Origin: Merluccius polli
Taxonomy: Eukaryota; Chordata; Actinopteri; Gadiformes; Merlucciidae
Length of the DNA: 64,000 nt
Direction of reading: 5' to 3'
NCBI GenBank assembly: GCA_030340625.1
Contig: JAOPHQ010005746.1
Span: 56,591 to 120,590, forward strand
Made by a program: the position numbers and the translations under genes. This document shows, in pieces, positions 43,211 through 58,234 of this stretch. The notes under the pieces are model-generated. The model saw nothing but the letters and a program-made list of their open reading frames with translations. It did no database searches and had not been told where the DNA came from. Position 1 is the stretch's first letter, and each line of letters starts with the position of its first letter.

Positions 43211-46200
43211 CTGAGCTATGTTGTTGTGGTTCAGGATGAGAACCTTCAAGGCAGTAAACATCCTGGTCTTACCCCCTGCAGAGAGGAGGGGTCAAAGGTC
43301 ATGCTAATGCTACCGTAATCAGCCTAGCTTCCACGGTCGTATGCCAACAGAAGAACATAAAGGCTACAGAGATGTACAGGGGAACATGAAGGCTAGATGC
43401 TAACAGAGAAACATAAAGGCTAGATGCTAACAGAGAAACATAAAGGCTAGATGCTAACAGAGAAACATAAAGGCTAGATGCTAACAGAGAAACATAAAGG
43501 CTAGATGCTAACAGAGAAACATAAAGGCTATGGCGGTTTAGCTACCAGGAGGAACGTCGTGGAACTGCAGGTCAGACAGAGCCGTCCTGGACAGGTTCAG
43601 GTTCTCCAGCCTAAAAGAACATAATCCAATTTAGATTATATCATCTAATCTGATAGAATATAAATTATAATATCATTTCATCCAATCTAACCTAAGGTTA
43701 ACAACACAATACTCCCAGTCAAATAATCTATCTAATCTGATATAATCTAATTGTATTTAATGTAATCTGGTCTAATAATAATATCTGGGCTTAACAACAT
43801 ACTGCAATTCAGTTAGGTAAAGAAATCTTACCTAACCTAGTCATAATTAACCCTAATCTAGTGTTACTACCTAATGTAACATGACAATCATAATCCACTA
43901 ATATAATTGTTCATTTGTGCATACCTGTGCAGGTGTTATTGTTAATTGGTGCATACCTGTGCAGGTGTTATTGTTAATTGGTGCATACCTGGGCAGGTGT
44001 TATTGTTAATTGGTGCATACCTGGGCAGGTGAGCCAGATTGAGGACGCTGTCTTGTACCAACGGGTTACTGGAAAGGTCCAGCACTTTCAGGTCCTGCAG
44101 GAGGTCCAGCGGCCTTCAGAGAAGAGGGGCATGAGGTCATCGTTACGGCCGTGAAACACCTTCTAACCAGGTTCTAACCAGGTCCTAACCAGGTTCTAAC
44201 CAGTCACCGGTATGTAGGATCCACAAAACGCTGAGCCCACCTGCTGAGTTCTGTGATGTCGTTCTCGGAAACGTACAGCTCTTCAAGCCGTGGCCACATG
44301 GGGGCGCACTGGAGCAGCTGAGAGTCCAAGAGCAGATCATTAAATTACAAACCATCCATTATCTGATTGAATACGTCTGTAATAATATCATATATATAAT
44401 AATAAGTATAATATAACTATATACTAAATACCATATGGTAAGCAGTGTCAAAATAAACATAAACATGCAGTTCTAATGAAGTACATATACTGAGATTAGA
44501 GAATCACTAGACAACAGTAAAAGCAGCTGTGACATCATGGTGTGGGCGGGGCCCAGGCCATACCTGCGTCCAGGTGAGCTGACAGCCGGCCAGGGATAGC
44601 ACGGTCAGGTTGGAGAAGGCGTGGCTTAGAGACTTGGGGTCGGAGGTCAGTGACAGGCGGTTGAAGCTGGGGGAGAGACAGGAAGTAGAGGAGTGGTTAG
44701 AGAGTCATGTGACCACATACGCCCCCCGCCCCCCCCCCCCCTCTCTCTCTCTCTCTACCTGAGAAGCAGCTCTCTCAGGTGCTCCATGTTCTCTGTGATG
44801 CCGGCCACATCCTGCCAGCTGGACAGAAGGTTCCCACTCAGGTCCAGAGATCTCACATCTACAACACGCTAAGGAGACCACAACATGCTGAGGAGACCAC
44901 AACACACAACACGCTAACTGTAACTCACTCCCTCACAATCTAGTAGAGCTCCTTCCATTGGTTATTATGGTATAGTAGAGCTCCTTCCATTGGTTATTAT
45001 GGTATAGTAGAGCTCCTTCCATTGGTTATTATGGTATAGTAGAGCTCCTTCCATTGGTTATTAGGGTATAGTAGAGCTCCTTCCATTGGTTATTATGGTA
45101 TAGTAGAGCTCCTTCTATTGGTTATTATGGTATAGTAGAGCTCCTTCTATTGGTTATTATGGTATAGTAGAGCTCCTTCTATTGGTTATTATGGTATAGT
45201 AGAGCTCCTTCCATTGGTTATTATGGTATAGTAGAGCTCCTTCCATTGGTTATTATGGTATAGTAGAGCTCCTTCTATTGGTTATTATGGTAGAGTAGAG
45301 CTCCTTCCATTGGTTATTATGGTATAGTAGAGCTCCTTCTATTGGTTATTATGGTATAGTAGAGCTCCTTCCATTGGTTATTATGGTATAGTAGAGCTCT
45401 TCATTGGTTATTATGGTATAGTAGAGCTCTTCATTGGTTATTATGGTATAGTAGAGCTCTTCATTGGTTATTATGGTATAGTAGAGCTCTTCATTGGTTA
45501 TTATGGTATAGTAGAGCTCTTCATTGGTTATTATGGTATAGTAGAGCTCCTTCAATTGGTTATTATGGTATAGTAGAGCTCCTTCCATTGGTTATTATGG
45601 TATACTAGAGCTCCTTCTATTGGTTATTATGGTATAGTAGAGCTCCTTCTATTGGTTATTATGGTATAGTAGAGCTCCTTCTATTGGTTATTATGGTATA
45701 GTAGAGTTCCTTCCATTGGTTATTATGGTATACTAGAGCTCCTTCTATTGGTTATTATGGTATAGTAGAGCTCCTTCTATTGGTTATTAGGGTATAGTAG
45801 AGCTCCTTCCATTGGTTATTATGGTAGAGTAGAGCTCCTTCTATTGGTTATTATGGTAGAGTAGAGCTCCTTCCATTGGTTATTATGGTATAGTAGAGCT
45901 CCTTCCATTGGTTATTATGGTATAGTAGAGCTCCTTCTATTGGTTATTATGGTATAGTAGAGCTCCTTCTATTGGTTATTATGGTATAGTAGAGCTCCTT
46001 CCATTGGTTATTATGGTATAGTAGAGCTCCTTCTATTGGTTATTATGGTAGAGTAGAGCTCTTTCCATTGGTTATTAGGGTATAGTAGAGCTCCTTCCAT
46101 TGGTTATTATGGTAGAGTAGAGCTCCTTCCATTGGTTATTAGGGTATAGTAGAGCTCCTTCCATTGGTTATTATGGTATAGTAGAGCTCCTTCTATTGGT

Positions 46201-48443
46201 TATTATGGTATAGTAGAGCTCCTTCTATTGGTTATTATGGTATAGTAGAGCTCCTTCTATTGGTTATTATGGTATAGTAGAGCTCCTTCTATTGGTTATT
46301 ATGGTATAGTAGAGCTCCTTCTATTGGTTATTATGGTATAGTAGAGCTCCTTCCATTGGTTATTAGGGTATAGTAGAGCTCCTTCCATTGGTTATTATGG
46401 TATAGTAGAGCTCCTTCTATTGGTTATTATGGTATAGTAGAGCTCCTTCTATTGGTTATTATGGTATAGTAGAGTTCCTTCCATTGGTTATTATGGTATA
46501 CTAGAGCTCCTTCTATTGGTTATTATGGTATAGTAGAGCTCCTTCTATTGGTTATTATGGTAGAGTAGAGCTCCTTCCATTGGTTATTATGGTAGAGTAG
46601 AGCTCCTTCTATTGGTTATTATGGTATAGTAGAGCTCCTTCTATTGGTTATTATGGTATAGTAGAGCTCCTTCTATTGGTTATTATGGTATAGTAGAGCT
46701 CCTTCCATTGGTTATTATGGTATAGTAGAGCTCCTTCCATTGGTTATTATGGTATAGTAGAGCTCCTTCCATTGGTTATTATGGTATAGTAGAGCTCCTT
46801 CCATTGGTTATTAGGGTATAGTAGAGCTCCTTCCATTGGTTATTATGGTATAGTAGAGCTCCTTCCATTGGTTATTATGGTATAGTAGAGCTCCTTCTAT
46901 TGGTTATGGTATAGTAGAGCTCCTTCCATTGGTTATTATGGTATAGTAGAGCTCCTTCCATTGGTTATTATGGTATAGTAGAGCTCCTTCTATTGGTTAT
47001 TATGGTATAGTAGAGCTCCTTCCATTGGTTATTATGGTATAGTAGAGCTCCTTCTATTGGTTATTATGGTATAGTAGAGCTCTCCATTGGTTATTATGGT
47101 ATAGTAGAGCTCCTTCTATTGGTTATTATGGTATAGTAGAGCTCCTTCCATTGGTTATTATGGTATAGTAGAGCTCCTTCTATTGGTTATTATGGTATAG
47201 TAGAGCTCCTTCTATTGGTTATTATGGTATAGTAGAGCTCCTTGGTTATTAGGGTATAGTAGAGCTCCTTCCATTGGTTAGGGGGGTCTTGGGTGAAGGG
47301 GTCTGGTGTGAAGGGGTCTGGTGTATGGGGGTCTGACTGAAGGATACCGTGCATGAGGGTCTGGATCTGGTCCCTGGGTCCAGGACTGCTGACCTCCCGC
47401 TGCCTCAGAGAGACCACCTCCAGGCTATCCAACCTGCTGATGACATCATTTCTGATGACATCATCTCTACAACCTCCCGATGACATCATATCTACAACCT
47501 GCTGATGACATCATCTCTACAACCTGCTGACGACATCATCTCTACATTTTCCTGATGACATCATCTAAAAGCTGTATAGTATGTACATATGTTGTTAGAA
47601 AATATGTTACGCGTATATTGTTTGAAGTGTTGTGCTTAATTATTGATACCAATTTTAACTATATGTATCCATAGGCTTTAACTATATATATCTATAGACT
47701 TTAACTATTTATACCTATAGTTTAACTATATATACCTATAGACTTGACCTATATATACCTATAGACTTTAACTATGTATACCTATAGTTTACCTATATAT
47801 GCCTATAGACTTTACCTATATATACCTATAGTTTAACTATATATACACCTATAGACTTTACCTATATATACCTATAGACTTTATCTATACACTTCTAAGC
47901 CGCTTCCAAGCGCTCCTGACCTGGCGAAGCCGCTGACCTCCACGGTCCTGGAGGAGATGGTGGCCGGCTGAGCGAACACCTCCTGAACGTTGAACTGGTA
48001 GAGGTCCTGCATGGCGCTCACCAAGTCGACCCCGAAGGAGGCCTTCTGGGGCCGCACGAAGGAACCCCCGCTGGGGTGTCTGGAAGACAGGCAACACAAC
48101 TCACACTCTGATAGTCTGCACAGGGGTCAGAGGTCGAGGGTCAGGGGGGCCGGTGGTCGAGGGGTCAGGACTTACCTGCAGGTGAAGTACTGGACGCCTT
48201 CATGGCTGCCGTCGTGTTTCCCGCGCTCTGCATTGTCCCACTCCACGCCCAGCCACAGCCCTGACACACGCACACACACACACGCACACACACACATCAA
48301 CTCTACTGGCTGAGTGTCACGTGTGTGTGTGTGTGTGGATATTAAGGGGATCACTGTATACGTCTCATACACTGCAATTGCATCTCCCTCCCCCGCACAC
48401 AGCCAGCCAGCCAGCCAGCCAGACAGACAGACAGACAGACAGA

Positions 48444-48486
<43 letters not shown>

Positions 48487-48717
48487 CATCATCTCTAGAA
48501 CTGACAGTATTTGGATCCTGTACGCCAGTATGCAATACAACATCAAACTACTGTCACTCCTATATGAACTCCAAGTGTCCAAGTGGTCCCCCCTACCCGC
48601 TGTGGGAGGGACGGCCCCCACGTAGCGCACCGTGCCGCGCTCTCCCTCGCAGCAGAGCCGCCGCCCGAGCGCCTCCGCCGGCGGCATCCCCGCCGCTCCG
48701 CCGCCCGCCGCGGGCAT
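40902..48717 (-). CDS. tbce: Tubulin-specific chaperone E (cofactor E)
   Basis: Complete 16-exon frame, about 531 residues (human 527). Exons: 48597-48717, 48176-48260, 47921-48079, 47348-47451, 44759-44858, 44564-44666, 44241-44317, 44021-44113, 43546-43610, 43211-43275, 42977-43129, 42707-42860, 42344-42412, 41729-41788, 41146-41237, 40902-40997. Order of parts: CAP-Gly domain with LGVEWDNAERGKHDGSHEG (family motif GKNDG is GKHDG here); leucine-rich repeats (VRSLDLSGNLLSSW, LEELYVSENDITELS, LKVLDLSSNPLV); C-terminal ubiquitin-like domain (MTVQKVKGLLSRMLKVPG, LQFYSIEDGDSLLVR). It acts with cofactors A-D and Arl2 in folding and dissociating the alpha/beta-tubulin dimer; the CAP-Gly contacts the alpha-tubulin tail. 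A second in-frame ATG at 48687 aligns better with the human start, so the first 10 residues are uncertain. The exon 11 donor is GTTGGT, weak. Exon 4 has a repeated acceptor and exon 8 a repeated donor. Confidence 0.95.
41051..41145. repeat. (GT)n after tbce exon 15 donor
   Basis: On the coding strand (CA)n with CGCACA interruptions starts at the donor itself (GTACACACAC). Confidence 0.95.
41265..42305. repeat. Repeats in tbce introns 13-14
   Basis: 41265-41700 has scattered gctagttagccactagttag copies. 41790-42172 is an 18-bp array of gagagaggagagacaggt (about 21 copies) starting at the exon 14 acceptor, so the coding strand is CTCTCCTCT-rich there. 42175-42305 is taaatgtatataaatg-type AT repeat. 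Confidence 0.9.
43156..43210. repeat. (GT)n after tbce exon 10 donor
   Basis: The coding strand reads GTACACACAC onward, (CA)n beginning at the donor of exon 10. Confidence 0.95.
43375..43532. repeat. 27-bp repeat, tbce intron 9
   Basis: About five or six copies of gctagatgctaacagagaaa plus cataaag, ending just before the exon 9 donor. Confidence 0.9.
43915..44020. repeat. 32-bp repeat duplicating the tbce exon 8 5' splice site
   Basis: Three extra copies of a unit that on the coding strand reads CACCTGCCCAG then GTATGCACCAATTAAC. Exon 8 really ends GCTCACCTGCCCAG before GTATGC. Potential donors follow positions 44021 (real), 43989, 43957 and 43925, spaced exactly 32. Confidence 0.95.
44943..47285. 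repeat. 32-bp minisatellite, tbce intron 4
   Basis: About 72 copies of a unit with core agctccttccattggttatt, 2.3 kb, forming nearly all of intron 4. On the coding strand each copy has ACCAATGG or ACCAATAG, a CCAAT core. A local sub-array of 28-30 bp units (tagagctcttcattggttat) lies at 45385-45545. Confidence 0.95.
47437..47565. repeat. About 25-bp repeat spanning tbce exon 4 acceptor
   Basis: On the coding strand GATGTCATCAG followed by CAGGTTGTAGA recurs about five times, and the last copy is the first part of exon 4 itself. Acceptors at 47451 and 47436 are 15 bases apart and both keep frame. Confidence 0.8.
47570..47900. repeat. AT-rich tatatacctatagacttta repeat, tbce intron 3
   Basis: Imperfect tandem units of about 21-24 bp from 47650 to 47890, ending shortly after the exon 3 donor on the coding strand. 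Confidence 0.85.
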
Positions 48718-49320
48718 CTCCCCCACCACCGAGTCTGCTACGAAGAGGCTGAGCCGCCGCCGCTAACCTCTCCCACGAAGGGAATTAGTTTCTTTTCCAC
48801 CAGAAGATGAAATACAAATACCCTTTAGACGCCTTTTAACACCGCCATCGCACTGGTGGAAATGGGAGTTATTCAGTGTTACACCCTAAACGTTTGTTTG
48901 GCATCACAAGATCATAGACCGGAAATGGCGTATATCGATGTTGCACAAAAACATTAGGGCTGACGAATAAATCTAATTTGTTGTTGTCGGATCGCCATAC
49001 ACGTCAAATTGTTTTATATCGTCTGATTGAATTAATTTGAGATTAAACCTATCCTAATTAAATAGTAGTGGTAGTAGTAGTAGTAGTAGTTTCGGAAAGA
49101 GGCACCGGGTAGGAACCTTTATTGCTTTGTGTTCCCCGTCGGACACATGGGCAGGGCGGACGTGCAGGGAAAAACGTGAGAGTTGAAAGCAAGTTGGAGT
49201 GACAATGTTTAGTTGCGGTGTGTTATAGAGTTTATAGTGTTTCATGTCGGGTCGCATGTTAGTTATTAACCCGTAAGGCAGTGTTAGTGTAATATCGTGT
49301 GAACACTATTGGAAATAACG
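48718..49320. promoter_or_regulatory. Shared tbce/rbm34 divergent promoter region
   Basis: The start codons of tbce (minus, 48717) and rbm34 (plus, 49321) are 603 bp apart and point away from each other, so both promoters must lie here. The tbce side is GC- and CpG-rich. The middle contains accggaaatggcg (about 48918-48930), an ETS-like element. 48950-49065 looks like a dispersed AT-rich repeat, and 49065-49090 is (TAG)n. No TATA box is evident. Confidence 0.5.
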
Positions 49321-52191
49321 ATGAAAAAGGAGATTCCAAAGAGGTTTGTCTCCCTATTGTATTCCCCCAATAACACGATTTTGCATCAGCTATAAAACCG
49401 TACCGTCCGTAGTGTCCTGCAGTGATCCGTGTCTCTCCCCAGTGATGCGGTCGGGTCTGAGCAGCAGCCGGCGGACTACGTGGTGGGCCAGGTCTCCGGC
49501 AGCTTGTTTCCAGCCCCCCCCAGCGGGTCCGGGTCTCTGTCGGCCCTGTTCAGTCCAGCCGCCCCCGCCCCGGTGGTCTTCGTCCCCGCGCCGAAGGTAA
49601 ATACGGCTCTTCAACCGGAGGACTGCACCGGTCCAGAGTGGTCACCACTTAGATGGCTTTGTCTGTTAACGCATCAATACCACGCGTTGATTTGGGTCTG
49701 CGTGTGTTTGGTTGTTGCCATGGCAGCTCGTGGTAAAGATCCCGGAGGTGAAGAAGCAGACTGTGCCAGCAGGGGTCAAAGGTCAAGCCGCGCAACGCCA
49801 GAAGAAAGCCCCGGTGAAGCCAGCGGACTGCCAGCATTTGGTGGACAGGTGAGTCAGTTGGGCTGTTGGTGGACAGGTGAGTCACTGTGTCGTGTTTTTG
49901 TGACTCAGTCAATAAAGTTTGTGTTGTATCCTGCAGGGAAAGCGCGCTGCAGAACGCAGACAAACAGGAGCAGCAGAAGAAGCCGCCGAAGCCCAAGCGG
50001 AGGAAAGCTGCCGTTGCCTTGGGGGATGAGGAGGAGGAGGAGGCGGTAGTCCGCCCACCGAAGAGACCGCGAAACACACCTTCAGCGCCCCAGGAGGGGA
50101 AGAAGAAGGAGGAGGAAGAGGAGAAAAAGAAGAGGACGGTGTTTGTGGGCAACCTGCCGGCCAGCTTCACTAAGAAGGTAAGGCAGCGTTTCTGCGTCTG
50201 TTCCCCCCCCCCCCCAGGGACCCTGTCACACCCAGACCCCCCCCCCCCCCCCCGTTACACCGTGTCAGACCCCAGACCCCCCCAGGACCCTGTTACTACC
50301 CGTCAGACCCAGACCCCCCCCACCAGGACCCTGTTCCACCCTGTCAGACCCCTCTGAGTATCTGTCTGATTCCTCCCCCCCCCCCCCACAGGGTCTGCTG
50401 AGGCTCTTCAGAGAGAAGGGGGCTGTGGAGTCCACACGCTTCCGCTCTGTGGTAAGACCTGCTCACCTCTCCTAACCTCTCTCTCCTAAACATCTCTCTC
50501 TCTCTCTCTTCACCCTAACCTGTGTGTCTCTCTCTCTCTCCAGGTGAGGGAGGACCCATCAGTTTCTCTCAGAGTGGCGACCATTCAGTAAGTGTCGTCC
50601 GAAACATCCCATACCAGCTCCCGTATCTCCTGTCGTCATTTAGAGAAGCGCAGCGGTAGCGTTGTTGGGCCGGGGGTGTTGTCAACCTGTTGTTTTGGTT
50701 GACAGGCGTAAAGTGCACCCCATGAAGCAGAGTCTGAACGCCTACGTGGTCTTCAAGGACGAGGACGGGGCCAGCAAGGCTCTGGAGAGGTGAGCGGCTC
50801 ACATCTAGAATTTTATTGCATAGTAATCCACACATGAACAACATCACTAGTGCTGTGTTCACACCAAATGCCAAGCACATTTTTCACACTTACATACAAA
50901 GGCAATGCAAAGACGCAAATTCGCACCATTCAACTTGCACCAACAGTTCATTGTCACGCAAATGTTTAACTTGAGTAGAAGATGCGTGAGTAACGCAAGG
51001 CGAAAATGCGCTTAAGAGTTTGGTGTGGACACGGCTCACACGCACACACCTATCTTCAGGAACGGGCTGGAGGTGGAGAAAGATTACATCATCCGAGTGG
51101 ACAGAGTGACGGAGAACTCGGTAAGTCACCTAAAGTTAAGCCAGAATGAGATCACTTGGATCAGTCATTAATATTCCTGAAGACTGACTCACTCCTGCAT
51201 GTTTCAGCATGACCACAAGAGGTCGCTGTTTGTGGGGAATCTGGCGTTCGGTGAGTCCATCGCCCAGAGGCTGTTAAGATATCACAAAACTATATTAACA
51301 CATTAAATATATGCTAAATGTATTGTGTTAACACATTAAATATATACTATGATTGTGTTAAAACATTAAATATATACTAGATAAATAAATATTTGTAGAG
51401 CTGAAGGAGGCGTCGCTGCGGGAGCACTTTTCAGCGTGTGGGCCGGTGGATGGCGTGCGTCTTGTCAGAGATAAAGACTCTGGTCTGGGGAAAGGCTTCG
51501 GCTACGTCCTGTTTGAGGTGAGAAATCTTCATCACACATCGACAACCAAATCTCAAACCACACAAATGTAATAACATAATAATGTAGTCATTTAGCAGAC
51601 AAGTGAGGCTGAGAAAGTCACGGTTTGAGTAGCCATAGAAATCAGAATACAAGATTAGTCATTATTTAATTAGTGGTAGTGCAGTTATAATAAATACCTA
51701 CCTGGTGGTAAGACTACTTTCTGTGTTAACTTCCTGTGAGACTTCATGCGTGTAAACCTCATGTGTCTTCTTGTGTGTGACTTCCTGTGGTGCAGAGTGC
51801 TGACTCGGTGCAGCTGGCTCTGAAGCTGGACGGCACCATGCTGGAGGGCCGCAAGGTCCGCGTCAAGAGGTCAGTCAAGGAGAAGGAGAAGAAGAAAGCC
51901 ACGTCCACCAGCAGCGGGGTTGGAGCCAAGAGAGCGGCCGCAGGCCCTGGGCGAGGAGGCCGGGCCGGGAGGCCAGGGGGCGGGGCTAAGGAGAAGCAGG
52001 CGACGGGGAAGGCTGCGAACGCGGCAGCCTTCAGGCGCCGCGTGGAGAAGAAGACGCAGCCGGCCAAGCCGTCGTCCTTCAGAGGAGAGATGGCCGACGC
52101 CGGCAAGACGGCCAAGATCAAGAAGAAGTTTAAGATCAAGGTGCAAAAGAAGAAGAAGACCAAGGGGAAGAAGAAGATTCACATCGAATAA
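49321..52191 (+). CDS. rbm34: RNA-binding protein 34
   Basis: Complete 11-exon frame, about 448 residues (human 430). Exons: 49321-49343, 49443-49596, 49727-49848, 49937-50177, 50392-50451, 50544-50587, 50706-50789, 51060-51120, 51208-51250, 51399-51517, 51796-52191. The first exon is short (MKKEIPKR). The N-terminal part (DYVVGQVSGSLF) matches the vertebrate family. A Lys/Glu-rich linker leads to RRM1 (RTVFVGNLPASFTKK ... NAYVVFKD) and RRM2 (RSLFVGNLAF ... GKGFGYVLFE), which have recognisable RNP2 and RNP1 motifs. A basic Ala/Gly/Lys-rich tail follows. The family is nucleolar and linked to ribosome biogenesis and RNA metabolism. The exon 3 donor is duplicated 28 bases downstream. rbm34 is divergent from tbce and convergent with tomm20, as in the human 1q42.3 region. 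Confidence 0.95.
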
Positions 52192-52552
52192 CCTCATCGC
52201 CATGGCAACTGGGACTGAGTCTGAGACTTCCTGTTGATGTTGGATACTTCCCGTTTAGAACCCAGTGTTCTCCAGGGTTCGGAGGTTCTCCGTATGGGAA
52301 ACAAACTGTTTTTATTTGGATAATGTTGTGGGTACCTGTATGTCATGTTTAAGGGCCCCTGTTTGACCACCAGGTGTGATTGATTAGCCAATCACATGTG
52401 GCGGTGTCCCCAGATGTACAATAGATTGGTCGGTCCATCATCGATCTGGACACAAGTAGATCAGGAGATGCTTTATAATGACATCACAACTGGTGGTTGA
52501 GTAGAGCCCCATCCTCTGTAAATAATGTCTAAATGAACCGCCAAGACCACAA

Positions 52553-52558
52553 AATAAA
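52553..52558 (+). terminator. Poly(A) signal of rbm34
   Basis: AATAAA on the plus strand, about 360 bases after the rbm34 stop. It lies before the convergent tomm20 3' UTR region (52570-52994). Use is inferred. Confidence 0.7.
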
Positions 52559-52994
52559 AACACAACAGCCGCTATTTCATTCACCTTTTTTTACTTGAGT
52601 TTTTTTTTACATTTAAAGAGGGAGAACCTCTTCAAAAGGTACAGAAACATTCCATGACCATAAAAATAGTTTCAGTTTAAACCGTACAGGTGTTTTATAG
52701 CAGACAGCACAGGGGGCGGGGTTACATGACCCAACAGGAACAGACAGGTGTCTTGATTGGCAGGTGATCCCAGTACAGCAGTGCTATGAAAAGGTAGGTA
52801 TCCTACTCACAGAAACAAGATCAGCTGACCACAACCAATGAGTGGATGGTTTGCTTCAGATAGGTGGGTCTAACTGCCCGTATGGACCAATAAGACGTCT
52901 CAGAAAGATAAACAATGATGTCATTAAATAAACAAGTCTAAAAAAAGATTCCCTCAGGTCGCCGTGGTAGCAGCCGGGCCACGGGGATGGATGT

Positions 52995-56126
<3,132 letters not shown>

Positions 56127-56218
56127 GCCTCCACGGGGGGTGCGTGTGCGGTCGGTCGGTGGTCGGTAAATTCAGCGGGTTTAACGGGCGCGTCGTCGGC
56201 GATGGTCCGTCGAGCGGT

Positions 56219-56226
56219 TGACGTCA
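56219..56226. promoter_or_regulatory. Full CRE site in tomm20 promoter
   Basis: TGACGTCA, a perfect palindromic CREB/ATF site, 93 bases upstream of the tomm20 start codon in a CpG-rich 5' region (56127-56300). CREB/ATF control is inferred from the motif only. Confidence 0.55.
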
Positions 56227-56734
56227 GGCACGCAGGGGAGACAGGACCCGGAAGGACCCCTTATGGCCCCGACGTGCGGCGGCTGCCCGCGCCGGACGCC
56301 TGAGTAAAAAAAAAAAAAAAAGACAAGCTGAGTGCACTACCCGGCACAGACGATTATTATTTGTATTATTAGATATTATTACCAGATATTATTATTTTTA
56401 TTTTATTTTATTTTTTTTCGCTCGCTTTACCGGCGTACATTTTGGTGGCGATTTTATTGTCGGCCGCTAGAGGTCAGCAATTCAACCCCCGTAGTCCTTC
56501 ATACGTTCACCGTTCATGGTTTAGGTTGACAACTTGTAGTGCTTTTTTTATGTGCATTTTTTGTATAAACCAGACGGTAGTTATAGTTATCTGAGATGTC
56601 CTTTATTCATTCTTCATTAATTCTGGTCATTTTTTCCCCAATAGTCACGTCTCGGAAGTCCTTGATATTGCTTTAATCCTGCAACACGGGTGGCCGACAG
56701 AGGGCGCTGGCGCTCCGTCATAAAGCCCTAACTA

Positions 56735-57200
56735 CAGAAACTACTGCTACTACTACTACTACTACTACTAGTAGTAGTAGTAGTAGTAGTAGTACTACTA
56801 CTACTACTACTAGTAGTAGTAGTAGTACTACTAGTACTGCTAGTACTACTACTAGTAGTACTGCTAGTACTACTACCACTACTGCTACTACTACTTCTAC
56901 TACTACTACTACTACTAGTACTACTACTACTACTACTACTACTACTAATACTACTTCTACTACTACTAACTACTACTACTACTACTACTACTTCTACTAC
57001 TACTACTACTACCACCACCACTATACTACTACTACTACCACCACTACTACTACTACTACTATTACTACTACTGCTACTGCTACCACCACTACTACTACTA
57101 CTACTAGTGTTACTACTAGTAGTAGTTGTACTACTACTACTAGCAGTAGTAGTAGTAGTACTAGTAGTTCTACTACTACTACTACTACTTCTACTGCTAC

Positions 57201-57235
<35 letters not shown>
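56735..57235. repeat. (CTA)n/(TAG)n trinucleotide tract
   Basis: About 470 bp of CTA and its complement TAG in alternating blocks, including palindromic switches such as ctactagtag, then (TG)n at 57206-57232. The blocks of opposite orientation can pair as hairpins. It is intergenic. 56310-56730 has a short poly-A run (56307-56322) and nothing else recognised. Confidence 0.9.
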
Positions 57236-57524
57236 AAACATCATGAGAGTGATGTTGTCCTTCCCCATCATCACTCCCCCTTCCTCTGAAGTAAACACTC
57301 AGCAAAATCCACCATGGCCCAGCGAGACGCGTCCCGGACCGCAGCGATGTTTATACATTTCTCATCAACTGACTAATTACCAACGGCCCAAACATTTCTC
57401 ACCAGTTGGCCTACAATTAAACGTCAAGGCACAGAAACATGAATCCACATGTCTGTCCTGTGAATCAGTCTGGAGCACGTGAGGCTGGGAATACGCAGCA
57501 CTTTGACACACAAACCACACCGTA

Positions 57525-57705
57525 TTCCCAGTTCATCCAGCTGTATTCCCAGTTCATCCAGCTGTATTACCAGTTCATCCAGCTGTATTCCCAGTTCATC
57601 CAGCTGCATTCCCAGTTCATCCAGCTGTATTCCCAGTTCATCCAGCTGCATTCCCAGTTCATCCAGCTGTATTCCCAGTTCATCCAGCTGTACTCCCAGT
57701 TCACC
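57525..57705. repeat. 21-bp minisatellite
   Basis: About nine copies of cagctgtattcccagttcat. The period is a multiple of three, so frames stay open on both strands. No gene was recognised across 57240-58230 apart from this and a short gactgaat repeat at 57843-57872. Confidence 0.9.
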
Positions 57706-58234
57706 ACATTCAGAGTCTTTTCACCTCAACTCAAACTCTGTTCCGAGTCTGCTTTCCTGTATGAACAGGAACCAGACCGGATGAAGAGGCTGAGGATGAG
57801 GAGACAACAAACCTCCCAGGTTTACGTGAAAAGTGAAGAATGACTGAATGACTGAATGACTGAATGACTGAAGGAATCTGTTTTGGATCTGAGCGGTTTA
57901 CAGCATGACTCAGCAGAGCGCGTGCACCGCGGCGTGGGTGTGAGGTCAGACCCGGTGGTCCGGTGCAGCGGCCAGGCGACGCACGGCGGCTATCCGGCCA
58001 TCCAAACCAGACAAACTACACGTTAACATGCAACATGCAGCATGCATATGATAAATGTGGAGAACATGTGACGTCCCTTTGTTGTGGTTTGGAAGCTAAA
58101 AGCCACGAGCAATTAGCGCTGGGAGCTAGCTTGATGTTGAATTAACAAATTAAATGAGTTAATACTAGCATGCTAGTCATTCTGGAACTAGCATGCTAGT
58201 CATTCTGAATAGCTCTATATGGAGGTACATACAT

